NCBI GenBank assembly: GCA_965202895.1 | Contig: OZ241901.1 | Coordinates: 3,844,001 to 3,908,000 of the forward strand | Source of the DNA: JAJDXW01 sp965202895 | Lineage (GTDB): Bacteria > Pseudomonadota > Gammaproteobacteria > HK1 | Reading direction: 5' to 3' | DNA: 64,000 nt | In this document: piece by piece, positions 8,477-16,480 of the stretch | Position numbering within the stretch: the first letter of the stretch is position 1 | How the letters are laid out: each line of letters opens with the position of its first letter | The notes under the pieces: model-generated | Databases searched by the model: none | Seen by the model: the letters and a program-made list of their open reading frames with translations, nothing else | What the model was told of the DNA's origin: nothing | Program-made: the position numbers and the translations under genes

Positions 8477-9394
8477 ATGAACACCGCCGCCAGCCTGGCG
8501 ACCCCCGCCCTCGAATCCGCCTGCGCCCAGCGTGCGCTCTACTGGTCCGCCGCCAACAACTTCCGGAAGGGTCAGCCGGACGTTCCGCGCCACGTCTTCG
8601 TCCGAGAGCGCGACCGGGCGCTCGACGACGGGACGGGCACCGCCCTCATCCCCCTCGACCTCTCCGACCGGCTCGGGCTCGACTATCCCGCGAGCGTCCC
8701 GAACCTTCTCGCCCGCTACGTGCGGGTGGAAGGCGGGGACGAGATCGCATACGAGCTCGCCTCGTCCGGCGAGGCGTATTACGTCATGGAGGGGGACGGC
8801 GAGGCCGAAAAGGCGGACGAGCGGTTCGCCTGGGCGGCGGGAGACGTGTTCGTGCTGCCGGGGGCCGGCGGGCCGACCCGGATCCGCGCGGGCGGGAGCG
8901 GCGCGCTCCTGTGGATGGTGACCGACGAGCCGGTGTTCTCCTACTTCGGGGTCGGGGAGGCCCCGTTCCGCAACGGCCCCGGGGCGGTCCACTACCCGGC
9001 CGAGGCCATCGAGGCCGAGATGGCCCTCATCCACCGGCGGGTGGACGACGGCCGGCAGTCCGGCAAGGCGGTCCTGTTCAGCCGCGCCGACCTCGAGGCG
9101 AACCACCTCGCGACCCCTACCGTCGCGTTCGCCTTCAACTCCCTCCCGCCCGAGGAAGACCAGCCCCCGCACCGCCACAACGCGGCCGCCCTCACCCTCT
9201 GCGTGCGGGGCGAAGGGGTCTACTCGATGGTGGACGGGCGGAAGGTGGACTGGATGGACCGTGCGGTCATGGTGACCCCGCCCTCGGCCCTGCACTCCCA
9301 CCACAACCGGGGGCCGGAGATGATGTACAGCGTCGTCGCCCAGGACGGCGGGGTCTTCTACAACGCCCGAACGCTCGGCTACGCCCCGGACTGA
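8477..9394 (+). CDS. Bicupin, gentisate 1,2-dioxygenase-like
   Basis: A 305-aa two-cupin protein. The C-terminal cupin has PPHRHNAAALTL and later SALHSHHN, giving the His ligands for an iron centre as in gentisate or 1-hydroxy-2-naphthoate dioxygenases. The N-terminal cupin (ASSGEAYYVMEGDGEAEK) lacks an obvious full ligand set. The ATG at 8477 has CGGGAGAAG just upstream; the longer reading frame overlaps the VOC gene and is unlikely. Together with the VOC protein this suggests ring-cleavage or oxidation of a small aromatic or keto-acid substrate, but no complete aromatic pathway is present. The fold is firm; the ring-cleaving activity is an inference. Confidence 0.8.
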   Translation: MNTAASLATPALESACAQRALYWSAANNFRKGQPDVPRHVFVRERDRALDDGTGTALIPLDLSDRLGLDYPASVPNLLARYVRVEGGDEIAYELASSGEAYYVMEGDGEAEKADERFAWAAGDVFVLPGAGGPTRIRAGGSGALLWMVTDEPVFSYFGVGEAPFRNGPGAVHYPAEAIEAEMALIHRRVDDGRQSGKAVLFSRADLEANHLATPTVAFAFNSLPPEEDQPPHRHNAAALTLCVRGEGVYSMVDGRKVDWMDRAVMVTPPSALHSHHNRGPEMMYSVVAQDGGVFYNARTLGYAPD

Positions 9395-9736
9395 CCTGGG
9401 GGAGACGGGAGGAGGCGGGCGGGCCGGCGGCGGACCCCGAGGGGTTCCCGGAGGGGAGTCATGCGGAATGGTCGACCGACCGGTTCGGCCCCCGTCGGGC
9501 AGGGATGCCGCTCCACTTCTTCTCGCTCAGCGTCCGGGAGGACCCGGGACGGCGCCGAACGCAGGCCGTTGCGCCGAATGGACCAGGCAGGGCTATCGCC
9601 CCACCGTCGACCATTCCGGATGATCCCCTTCCGAGGCGTCTCGCACCGCCTGCCGCCGGGGTGCGATCGGGCTCGGGAGCGGCGCATCGGGAGCGGTGCA
9701 TCGCCGGCTTCCGCCGGCCGCCGCACCGCGACCGGG
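9395..9736. other. Intergenic, no gene seen
   Basis: About 340 bp between the bicupin gene and the convergent small membrane-protein gene. The overlapping reading frames here have no recognisable protein pattern, and I see no repeat-family ends or clear terminator. Confidence 0.5.
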
Positions 9737-10030
9737 TCAATCGGCGGCGGCGGGCTCGCTTGGCGGAGCGGGCCGCCACGGCCCTTCCAGCCGGGCCAGC
9801 CGCTCACCCTGATCGATTTGACGTGCGGCGACGGAGGCGAGCACGGCGCGCACGCGCTCCTGACCCTGTTCGAGCCTGGCGAGCCGTTCGCCTTGATCGA
9901 TCTGGCGCTTGGCGAGGTCCGCCACGTCCGCCCGGAGCGTGCTGTTCATGCGCCACGTGGACCCGATGATCGCCACCGCGGCCCCGACGATGGCGATCAG
10001 GATCGTGGTGGCGCCCGCGTCGAAGGTCAT
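9737..10030 (-). CDS. Small single-pass membrane protein with internally repeated coiled coil
   Basis: A 97-aa protein starting at the ATG at 10030. Residues about 8-26 (TTILIAIVGAAVAIIGSTW) form one hydrophobic helix. The rest is a charged heptad-like helix containing the segment RQIDQGERLARLE twice about 24 residues apart, separated by QGQERVRAVLASVAA. The design (short N-terminal anchor, cytoplasmic coiled coil) resembles small hypothetical membrane proteins found in many proteobacteria. No function can be assigned. It lies between the bicupin gene (convergent) and tRNA-Asn (same strand). Confidence 0.6.
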   Translation of the reverse strand: MTFDAGATTILIAIVGAAVAIIGSTWRMNSTLRADVADLAKRQIDQGERLARLEQGQERVRAVLASVAARQIDQGERLARLEGPWRPAPPSEPAAAD

Positions 10031-10221
10031 GATGCGGCTCGGGGGTGGCGTCGGGGCGGGAAGGCGATCCGGCGACCGGACCCGCCGGTACTCCGCTTCT
10101 CGTGGGGTCGGGGCGGGCGGTGAAGCACGCGGCAACGAAGCGTGCCGGTGTCCTCGACGCCTGTACAAGCCGCGATTCCCTTCCACGACGTCATGGATTT
10201 TCAACAGGTACTCGCATCGTC

Positions 10222-10297
10222 TGGCTCCCCGGGAGGGACTCGAACCCCCGACCTAGTGGTTAACAGCCACCCGCTCTACCGGCTGAGCTACCGAGGA
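10222..10297 (-). tRNA. tRNA-Asn (GTT)
   Basis: Read on the minus strand, the acceptor TCCTCGG pairs with CCGGGGA, the D-arm is GCTCAGCCGGTAGAGC, the anticodon loop contains CTGTTAA (anticodon GTT), the T-arm is GGGGGTTCGAGTCCCTC, and CCA is encoded. Length is 76 nt. All arms fold cleanly, so this is a standard tRNA-Asn. Confidence 0.97.
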
Positions 10298-10367
10298 ACG
10301 CGCGGGATCGTAAGGGCGCGCGGCGGCCGGGGTCAATGGCCGGCGCCCCGTCGCCGGCGCCCCGTCG

Positions 10368-10614
10368 CGGGATCGTTTCACCCCGACCGATTCGCGGCCA
10401 AGTGCCAATCAATGCCCACCGCTCCTCCTGGGAACGCTTGTGTCCCGCCCGCAAATGGGATGGCAAGACCACTGCGGACCGATGCGGGCGGGACACAAGC
10501 GTTCCCAGGACGCCCGCATCCGTGGAAGGCGTCGTTCCCAGGACCTCCACCGCCCCGATCCGACCGAACCGGGTTCGCCCGCGCGAACCGATCCCGCAGC
10601 GTGAACCGGCCCTG
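10368..10614. mobile_element. Family B MITE-like element (copy B2)
   Basis: The ends CGGGATCGTTTCACC and GTGAACCGGCCCTG are inverted. Flanking octamers CCCCGTCG (10360-10367) and CCCCGCCG (10615-10622) differ at one base and look like a target duplication. The central hairpin (about 10425-10511) has arms built from GGGAACGCTTGTGTCCCGCC and its complement. It sits between tRNA-Asn and the 3' end of the aminotransferase gene, 15 bp from the latter's stop, and its hairpin could end transcripts from that side. Confidence 0.75.
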
Positions 10615-10629
10615 CCCCGCCGCCTCCGG

Positions 10630-11823
10630 CTACTTCGTGCCCATCGCCTCCGCGAGCCGGTCGAGGGCGGCTTGGAGGTTCTCCATGCTGGTCGCGAACG
10701 AGAGGCGCATGAAGCCGGGGGCGCCGAAGGCGGACCCGGGCACCACCGCGACCCGGGCCGCCTCCAGGAGCCACTCCGCGTAGGCGACGTCGTCGTTGGC
10801 GTTGCGGTGCGCGGCGATGGCGCCCCCGAAGTCCGGGAAGGCGTAGAACGCGCCTCGCCCCGGTACGCAGCTCACCCCCGCGAGCTCGTTGAGCCGCCGG
10901 TTCACGTAGTCGTGGCGTTCGTGGAAGATGCGGCTCCGCTCCTCGACGTAGGCGTGGTCCCCGGAGAGGGCGGCCGCCGCGGCGGCCTGGGAGATGGAGC
11001 AGGGATTCGAGGTGCACTGGGACTGGATCTTCCGCATCGCGGCGCTGATCGCGTCCGGGGCCGCCGCGTAGCCGATGCGCCAGCCGGTCATCGCATAGGC
11101 CTTGGAGACCCCGTTCAGCACCACCGTGCGGTCCATGAGGTCCGGCGCGGCGTCGAGGACGTTCGAGAACGGCTCGTCGTCCCACATGATCTTCTCGTAC
11201 ATGTCGTCGGTGGCGACCACGACGCCGGGGTGGCGGCGGAGCACCTCCGCGAGCCCCTCGAGCTCGCTCCGCCGGTAGCAGGCGCCGGTCGGATTGGAGG
11301 GGCTGTTGAGGATGAGGAGCCGGGTGCGCGGGGTGATGGCCGATTCGAGCTGCTCGGGGGTCATCTTGAACCCGGAGGCGGCGCCCGTCTCCACCACCAC
11401 CGGCGCCCCGCCCGCGAGGAGGACCACGTCCGTGTACGAGACCCAGTAGGGTGCGGGCACGATGGCCTCGTCGCCGGTGTCGACGATGCACTGCACGAGG
11501 TTGTAGAGCGAGTTCTTGCCCCCGCTCGACACCACGACCTGGGACGGCCGGTAGTCGAGATCGTGGTCCCGCTTCATCTTGGCTATGATCGCTTCCTTGA
11601 TCTCCGGGGTTCCGTCCACCGCCGTGTACCTCGTCCGGCCCGCGTCCATCGCGTCCTTCGCGGCCTGGAGGACGAAGCCGGCCGTGTCGAAATCCGGCTC
11701 CCCGGCGCCGAGGCCGATGACGTCGTGCCCCGCCTCCCGGAGCCGGCGGGCCTTGTCCGTGACCGCGATGGTGGGAGATTCCTTGATGGCGTGGATTCGA
11801 TTCGAGAGATTCACGGAACGCAT
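10630..11823 (-). CDS. aspC: Aspartate aminotransferase-type PLP aminotransferase
   Basis: A 397-aa fold-type I aminotransferase that moves the amino group between L-aspartate (or an aromatic amino acid) and 2-oxoglutarate. Visible hallmarks are GLGAGEPDFDT for substrate binding, SNPTGACY, and the PLP lysine in NGVSKAYAMTGWRIGY, followed by the C-terminal arginine region FMRLSFA. This is the subgroup Ib (Thermus and Bacillus-like) aspartate/prephenate aminotransferase pattern rather than E. coli AspC. The ATG at 11823 begins MRSVNLSNRI, the usual start of this subgroup. It is divergent from uvrB across 72 bp. The gene symbol is used loosely, since the subgroup is often called aspB or patA. 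Confidence 0.92.
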   Translation of the reverse strand: MRSVNLSNRIHAIKESPTIAVTDKARRLREAGHDVIGLGAGEPDFDTAGFVLQAAKDAMDAGRTRYTAVDGTPEIKEAIIAKMKRDHDLDYRPSQVVVSSGGKNSLYNLVQCIVDTGDEAIVPAPYWVSYTDVVLLAGGAPVVVETGAASGFKMTPEQLESAITPRTRLLILNSPSNPTGACYRRSELEGLAEVLRRHPGVVVATDDMYEKIMWDDEPFSNVLDAAPDLMDRTVVLNGVSKAYAMTGWRIGYAAAPDAISAAMRKIQSQCTSNPCSISQAAAAAALSGDHAYVEERSRIFHERHDYVNRRLNELAGVSCVPGRGAFYAFPDFGGAIAAHRNANDDVAYAEWLLEAARVAVVPGSAFGAPGFMRLSFATSMENLQAALDRLAEAMGTK

Positions 11824-11895
11824 GCTCCTCGTTCGCCGGCCGCCCGGCGGTGGGGTTGGAACCGCGTCATTGTAGGCGAGAGCGCGGGCCGCTTC

Positions 11896-13947
11896 ATGGA
11901 GCACGGGGACGGAAACGGAAGCGCCCGGGGCGGCCGCCGCGACCGCTTCGAGCTCGAAGCGGGCTTCCGGCCCTCCGGCGACCAGGGGCCGGCCGCCGCC
12001 GCCCTCGTGGACGGGCTCGGGAACGGGCTCGCCCACCAGACCCTGCTGGGGGTGACCGGGTCCGGAAAGACCTTCACCATCGCCAACGTCATCCGCTCCA
12101 TCCAGCGGCCGACCCTGGTGCTCGCGCCCAACAAGACCCTCGCCGCCCAGCTCTACGGGGAGATGCGCGAGTTCTTTCCGCGCAACGCGGTCGAGTACTT
12201 CGTCTCCTACTACGACTACTACCAGCCCGAAGCGTACATCCCCTCGACCGACACCTACATCGAGAAGGACGCCTCGATCAACGAGCACGTGGAGCAGATG
12301 CGCCTCTCCGCCACGAAGGCGCTCCTCGAGCGCGCGGACACGATCATCGTCGCCACCGTCTCGGCGATCTACGGCCTCGGCGACCCCGAACGCTTCCATG
12401 CCATGGTGCTCCACCTGGTGCGGGGAGGGCGGATCGACCAGCGCGAGCTGCTGCGCCGCCTCGCCGAGCTCCAGTACACGCGCACTTCCCTCGAGCTGCG
12501 CCGCGGCAGCTACCGGGTGCGCGGCGACGTCATCGACGTCTACCCCGCCGAGTCGGAGCGCGAGGCGGTGCGGATCGAGCTCTTCGACGACGAGATCGAG
12601 GCGCTCTCGCGCTTCGACCCCCTGACCGGCGAGGTGTCCGCGACCATCCCGCGGTACACGATCTACCCCAAGAACCACTACGTGACCCCGCGCGACACGG
12701 TCGTCGACGCGGTCGACGCGATCCGCGAGGAGCTGAGGGGGCGGCTGCACGAGCTGCGGGCGGGGCAGAAGCTGGTGGAGGCGCAGCGTCTCGAGCAGCG
12801 CACCCGCTTCGACCTCGAGATGCTCCAGGAGATCGGCCACTGCAAGGGGATCGAGAACTACTCGCGCTACCTCTCCGGGAGGGCTCCGGGCGAGCCGCCG
12901 CCCACCCTGTTCGACTACCTCCCGGCAGGGGCGCTGCTCGTCATCGACGAGAGCCACGTCACCGTGCCCCAGCTCGGCGCGATGTACCGCGGGGACCGCT
13001 CGCGCAAGGAGACCCTGGTGCGGTACGGGTTCCGCCTGCCGTCGGCGCTCGACAACCGGCCGCTGCGCTTCGACGAGCTCGAACGCATCTCGCCCCAGAC
13101 GGTGTACGTGTCGGCCACCCCGGGTTCCTACGAGCGGGAGCGTTCCGGCGACGTGGTGGAGCAGCTCGTGCGGCCGACGGGGCTCGTGGACCCGGAGGTC
13201 GAGATACGCCCCGCGATCACCCAGGTCGACGACGTGCTGGGGGAGATCAACCGCCGCGCCGGGGCGGGGGAGCGGGTGCTCGTGACCGTGCTCACCAAGC
13301 GGATGGCCGAGGACCTGACCGAGTACCTCGCCGAGCACCAGGTGCGGGTGCGCTACCTCCACTCCGACATCGATACGATCGAGCGGGTCGAGATCATCCG
13401 GGACCTTCGCCTCGGCGAGTTCGACGTCCTCGTCGGCATCAACCTGCTCCGGGAAGGGCTCGACATGCCGGAGGTCTCCCTCGTCGCGATCCTCGATGCC
13501 GACAAGGAGGGCTTCCTCCGCTCCGAGCGCTCGCTCATCCAGACCATCGGGCGGGCGGCGCGCAACATCAACGGTACGGCCATCCTGTACGCCGATGCGC
13601 CGACCGACTCGATGAAGCGGGCGATCCGGGAGACCGACCGGCGCCGTGCGCGCCAGGTCGACTACAACCGGGAGCACGGGGTCACGCCGCGCGGGATCCG
13701 GAAGGCGGTGATGGACGTCATGGAGGGAGCGCGGCAGGGGCCGGCCGCGAGCCCGCGGAAGTTCGTCGAAGGGGCGAACGCCTTCATCCGGGACGCCGCC
13801 CTCGGGCGCGAAGACCTCGACGCGCGCATCGCCGACCTCGAGCGCCGGATGTTCAAGCACGCCGATGATCTCGAATTCGAGGAGGCGGCCCGGATCCGGG
13901 ACCGTATCCAGCAGCTTCAGGCGGCGGGGCTCGGGCTCGCGAGCTGA
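11896..13947 (+). CDS. uvrB: UvrABC excision-repair helicase subunit B
   Basis: A 683-aa UvrB, the damage-verifying component of nucleotide excision repair. Walker A GVTGSGKTFTIAN is near residue 52, and the DNA-clamping beta-hairpin region includes EYFVSYYDYYQPEAYIPSTD. The DEAD-like box is IDESH, motif VI is QTIGRAARN, and the UvrC-interacting UVR domain ends the protein (DLERRMFKHADDLEFEEAAR). Length matches the family (about 670 aa). The ATG at 11896 is used; upstream codons overlap the aminotransferase promoter. No LexA box is evident in the 72-bp divergent spacer, so SOS control is not supported by sequence here. Confidence 0.98.
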   Translation: MEHGDGNGSARGGRRDRFELEAGFRPSGDQGPAAAALVDGLGNGLAHQTLLGVTGSGKTFTIANVIRSIQRPTLVLAPNKTLAAQLYGEMREFFPRNAVEYFVSYYDYYQPEAYIPSTDTYIEKDASINEHVEQMRLSATKALLERADTIIVATVSAIYGLGDPERFHAMVLHLVRGGRIDQRELLRRLAELQYTRTSLELRRGSYRVRGDVIDVYPAESEREAVRIELFDDEIEALSRFDPLTGEVSATIPRYTIYPKNHYVTPRDTVVDAVDAIREELRGRLHELRAGQKLVEAQRLEQRTRFDLEMLQEIGHCKGIENYSRYLSGRAPGEPPPTLFDYLPAGALLVIDESHVTVPQLGAMYRGDRSRKETLVRYGFRLPSALDNRPLRFDELERISPQTVYVSATPGSYERERSGDVVEQLVRPTGLVDPEVEIRPAITQVDDVLGEINRRAGAGERVLVTVLTKRMAEDLTEYLAEHQVRVRYLHSDIDTIERVEIIRDLRLGEFDVLVGINLLREGLDMPEVSLVAILDADKEGFLRSERSLIQTIGRAARNINGTAILYADAPTDSMKRAIRETDRRRARQVDYNREHGVTPRGIRKAVMDVMEGARQGPAASPRKFVEGANAFIRDAALGREDLDARIADLERRMFKHADDLEFEEAARIRDRIQQLQAAGLGLAS

Positions 13948-14120
13948 ATGCGGCCCGCGCGGCGCAACGCCTGCGCCGCGCCCGTACGACACGCGTGGCG
14001 GCGCGGCGCGCCCGTTGCGCTGCTTCCCCCGGACCGGGAACGAGGCGATCCGCGGGTACGGCCCGCCGGCCGTTCGCGGCTCGGCGTGCGGTCATCAGGT
14101 GTGATCCACCGATCCCCGCC

Positions 14121-14235
14121 GGCATTTGGACGATACCCAAATAGACAATCGGACGCTTCCATAACCAGCAATCAGACGCTTCCATCATCGGCAAATGGAC
14201 GATATTCTGATCGGCAAATGGCCGCTCCGAATACA
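14121..14235 (+). repeat. 23-bp imperfect tandem repeats reaching into the ATPase start codon
   Basis: Five consecutive units of exactly 23 bp begin at 14121, 14144, 14167, 14190 and 14213. Units 2 and 3 share CAATC/AGACGCTTCCAT, units 1 and 4 share TTGGACGATA or ATGGACGATA, and units 4 and 5 share GGCAAATGG. The start codon of the downstream ATPase gene lies in unit 5. Iteron-like spacing of about two helical turns suggests a repeated protein-binding site, possibly for autoregulation. This is an inference from spacing alone. Confidence 0.7.
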
Positions 14236-15462
14236 CTGTTGCCGCGGCACTTGGCGCCGGTCGTCCGATCGGCGTTGCAGGATACGCCGGTCGTCTGCGT
14301 GCTCGGGCCGCGCCAGAGCGGCAAGACGACCCTGGTGCGGAGCCTGGCCCCGGAGAGGGCCTTCGTCAGCCTGGACGAGCCGGACTACCTGTACGCTGCC
14401 GCCATCGATCCGGCAGGTTTCATCGCAAGCCTGCCGCAGGAGGTGACCCTCGACGAAGTGCAGCGGGCGCCCGGATTGCTGCCCGCCATCAAGCTGGCAG
14501 TGGACCGCAACCGCCGGCCCGCCCGCTTTCTGCTGACGGGTTCGGCCAATCTCCTGCTGCTGCCCAAGGTCACCGAATCCCTTGCCGGGCGTATGGAGAT
14601 CGCCCAACTGCACCCGCTGACGGAGGCGGAGAAGGCCCGCCGTCCGGGCCGCTTCGTCCAGGCCCTGCTGGAGGGGGCCCTCGCGCCCTCGATCGACCCG
14701 CCGCCCGCGGAAGCGCCGCCATTGCCGGAACGGCTCGTGGCCGGCGGCTATCCCGAGCCGCTGACGCGGACGCCGGCGCGGGCCCGGCAATGGCGCCGGC
14801 AGTATCTGCGCAGCGTGATCGAGCGGGACGTGAGGGACGTGGCGCGGGTCAAGGACGCCGACGACCTGGCGCGGCTGCTGGAGCTCCTCGCCCTGCGCGG
14901 CGCGCATCTGCTCAACGTCAGCCGCCTGGCTGGCGGGCTCGGCCTGCGCCGGGAGACGGTGGAACGCTATCTCTCGGTGCTCGAGCGGCTGTTCCTGCTG
15001 CGCCGGCTGCGGCCCTGGCACGGCAACGCCGCCAAGCGCCTCGTCAAGTCCCCCAAGGCGCATCTGCTGGACAGCGGCCTCGCCGCCACCCTGGCCGATC
15101 TGACGGAGCGGGACTGGCTCCGCCAGCGGCAGCGAATGGGGCGCCTGCTGGAGTCCTTCGTGGTCCAGCAACTCGTCGCGCAGGCCTCGTGGACGGACCC
15201 CGATCTGCGGTTCTGGCACTACCGGGACAAGGATCAGGCAGAGGTGGACGTGGTGATGACCCGCGGCCGCAGTGTCTGGGGCGTGGAGATCAAGGCGGCC
15301 CGCTCCCTGGCCGGCGGTGACGGACGCGGCCTCGCCCGGCTCGCCGCCATCTGCGGTGCGGACTTCCGGCAAGGCGTGCTGTTCCATACCGGAACGGATC
15401 TGCTGCCGATGGCCGACGAGCGTATGCTCGCGGCGCCGCTCTCGGCGTTGTGGGAGTGGTAG
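14218..15462 (+). CDS. AAA-family ATPase with DUF4143 C-terminal domain
   Basis: A 414-aa protein of the AAA_14/DUF4143 type. Walker A is GPRQSGKTTLVRSL near residue 33, the Walker B-like strand is VTLDEVQRAPGLLPAIK, and sensor 1 is FLLTGSANLLLLP. The DUF4143 region (RQYLRSVIERDVRDVARVKD onward) ends in a nuclease-like fold with HYRDKDQAEVDVVM and VWGVEIKAA, which resembles a PD-(D/E)xK core. These genes are common, often multicopy and accessory in bacteria; some act with toxins or mobile elements, but their biochemical role is not settled. The ATG at 14218 sits inside the last unit of a 23-bp tandem array, and no other in-frame ATG lies upstream. Confidence 0.85.
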   Translation: MAAPNTLLPRHLAPVVRSALQDTPVVCVLGPRQSGKTTLVRSLAPERAFVSLDEPDYLYAAAIDPAGFIASLPQEVTLDEVQRAPGLLPAIKLAVDRNRRPARFLLTGSANLLLLPKVTESLAGRMEIAQLHPLTEAEKARRPGRFVQALLEGALAPSIDPPPAEAPPLPERLVAGGYPEPLTRTPARARQWRRQYLRSVIERDVRDVARVKDADDLARLLELLALRGAHLLNVSRLAGGLGLRRETVERYLSVLERLFLLRRLRPWHGNAAKRLVKSPKAHLLDSGLAATLADLTERDWLRQRQRMGRLLESFVVQQLVAQASWTDPDLRFWHYRDKDQAEVDVVMTRGRSVWGVEIKAARSLAGGDGRGLARLAAICGADFRQGVLFHTGTDLLPMADERMLAAPLSALWEW

Positions 15463-15511
15463 CCGCCCGGGACCTTCTTCCAGGCCATGTACTCGCCGAT
15501 CCGGACCGGAC

Positions 15512-15546
15512 CAGGGCCGTTTCACGCTCCGGAATCGGTTCGCGCG
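15512..15546 (+). repeat. Family B end fragment (B3)
   Basis: CAGGGCCGTTTCACGCTCCG followed by GAATCGGTTCGCG matches one terminus of the family B elements. No partner end or central hairpin follows, so this is a truncated or decayed copy, 49 bp downstream of the ATPase stop codon. Confidence 0.6.
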
Positions 15547-15888
15547 GACTGGACTTGCCCCGGTCCGTGGACGATTGATGGTTTTCGCCCCCGTTGGTCC
15601 GAGGAGCAAGCACCGGTGAGGATGGATTCTCCTCAGGTCCCGGGGGCGGGAAGCCTCCCCGAGGGTGGTTCGGGGCCTCGGCGTGTGCGAGCGCGTCGGT
15701 CGCGGCGCGGCGTTCATGGGCCGGCCGTACTCGCCGGACGCGGAGGCCCGCGAAATCGTCCGTGGTCATCCGCTCCCGTGGCCGGATGGGATCGGAAGCG
15801 TTACCGAGGGAAAGCGGTCATACTGACGGCGGCCTGGAACAGCCGGACGGTGCATGACGGTGCGCCGATGGAGGCGAGGAACCGAACC
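15547..15888. other. Intergenic, no gene seen
   Basis: About 340 bp between the family B fragment and the broken AAA ATPase. Open frames on both strands are low-complexity and match nothing I recognise. Confidence 0.5.
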
Positions 15889-16425
15889 ATGCGCCACTTC
15901 AACACCACCGGCCCGGTCAAACCCGACAAGCACTACTGCATCCCGCCGCTCGCCCGTCCGGATCCGGACGAGGTCCTCCGGCTGGTAGACGGCGAGAAGT
16001 ACTTCGTGCTGCACGCTCCCCGGCAGACGGGCAAGACCTCCGCTCTCCCGGCGCTGTGCGACCTGCTCAACGGGTAAGGCTACGCCTGCGTGTACACCAC
16101 CGTCGAGACCGCACGTACGGCCCGCGAAGACGTGGAACAGGCAATGCGGACGGTGCTCCCCCGACTGGGATCGGATGCGTGGTCGGCGTTGGGTGACGAT
16201 TTTCTGGCCAGGGAGTGGTCCGGCATTCTGGCCGGGTTCGGTCCGAACGGGGCGCTGGGCGAGGCGCCGAGGCGCTGGGCGGAGGCGTCGCCGAAGCCGC
16301 TGGTGCTGCTCATCGACGAGATCGACACGCTCCAGGGCGACCCGCTGCTCTTGGCGCTCCAGCAGCTACGCGCGGGCTACCCCATGCGCCCGGACGGCTT
16401 TCCGTACACCGGCGACGTCCCTTGA
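15889..16425 (+). pseudogene. Broken AAA_35-type ATPase (in-frame stop, C-terminus lost)
   Basis: The start MRHFNTTGPVKPDKHYCIPP followed by a Walker A motif (LHAPRQTGKTSALP) matches the N-terminus of AAA_35-like ATPases. A TAA at 16075-16077 interrupts it after residue 62, and the same frame continues for another 115 codons as GYACVYTTVETARTARED through the Walker B-like strand VLLIDEIDTL. It stops at 16425, far short of the roughly 400-500 residues usual for the family. The frame being intact on both sides of the stop points to a recent nonsense change plus an older 3' deletion. It ends 55 bp before the autotransporter start, so the deletion may have joined the two loci. Confidence 0.8.
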
Positions 16426-16480
16426 CGCCGTCCGGTTTCGATTTCCAGGGCTGCATATCTTCGATTCGATGGAGGTTTCG

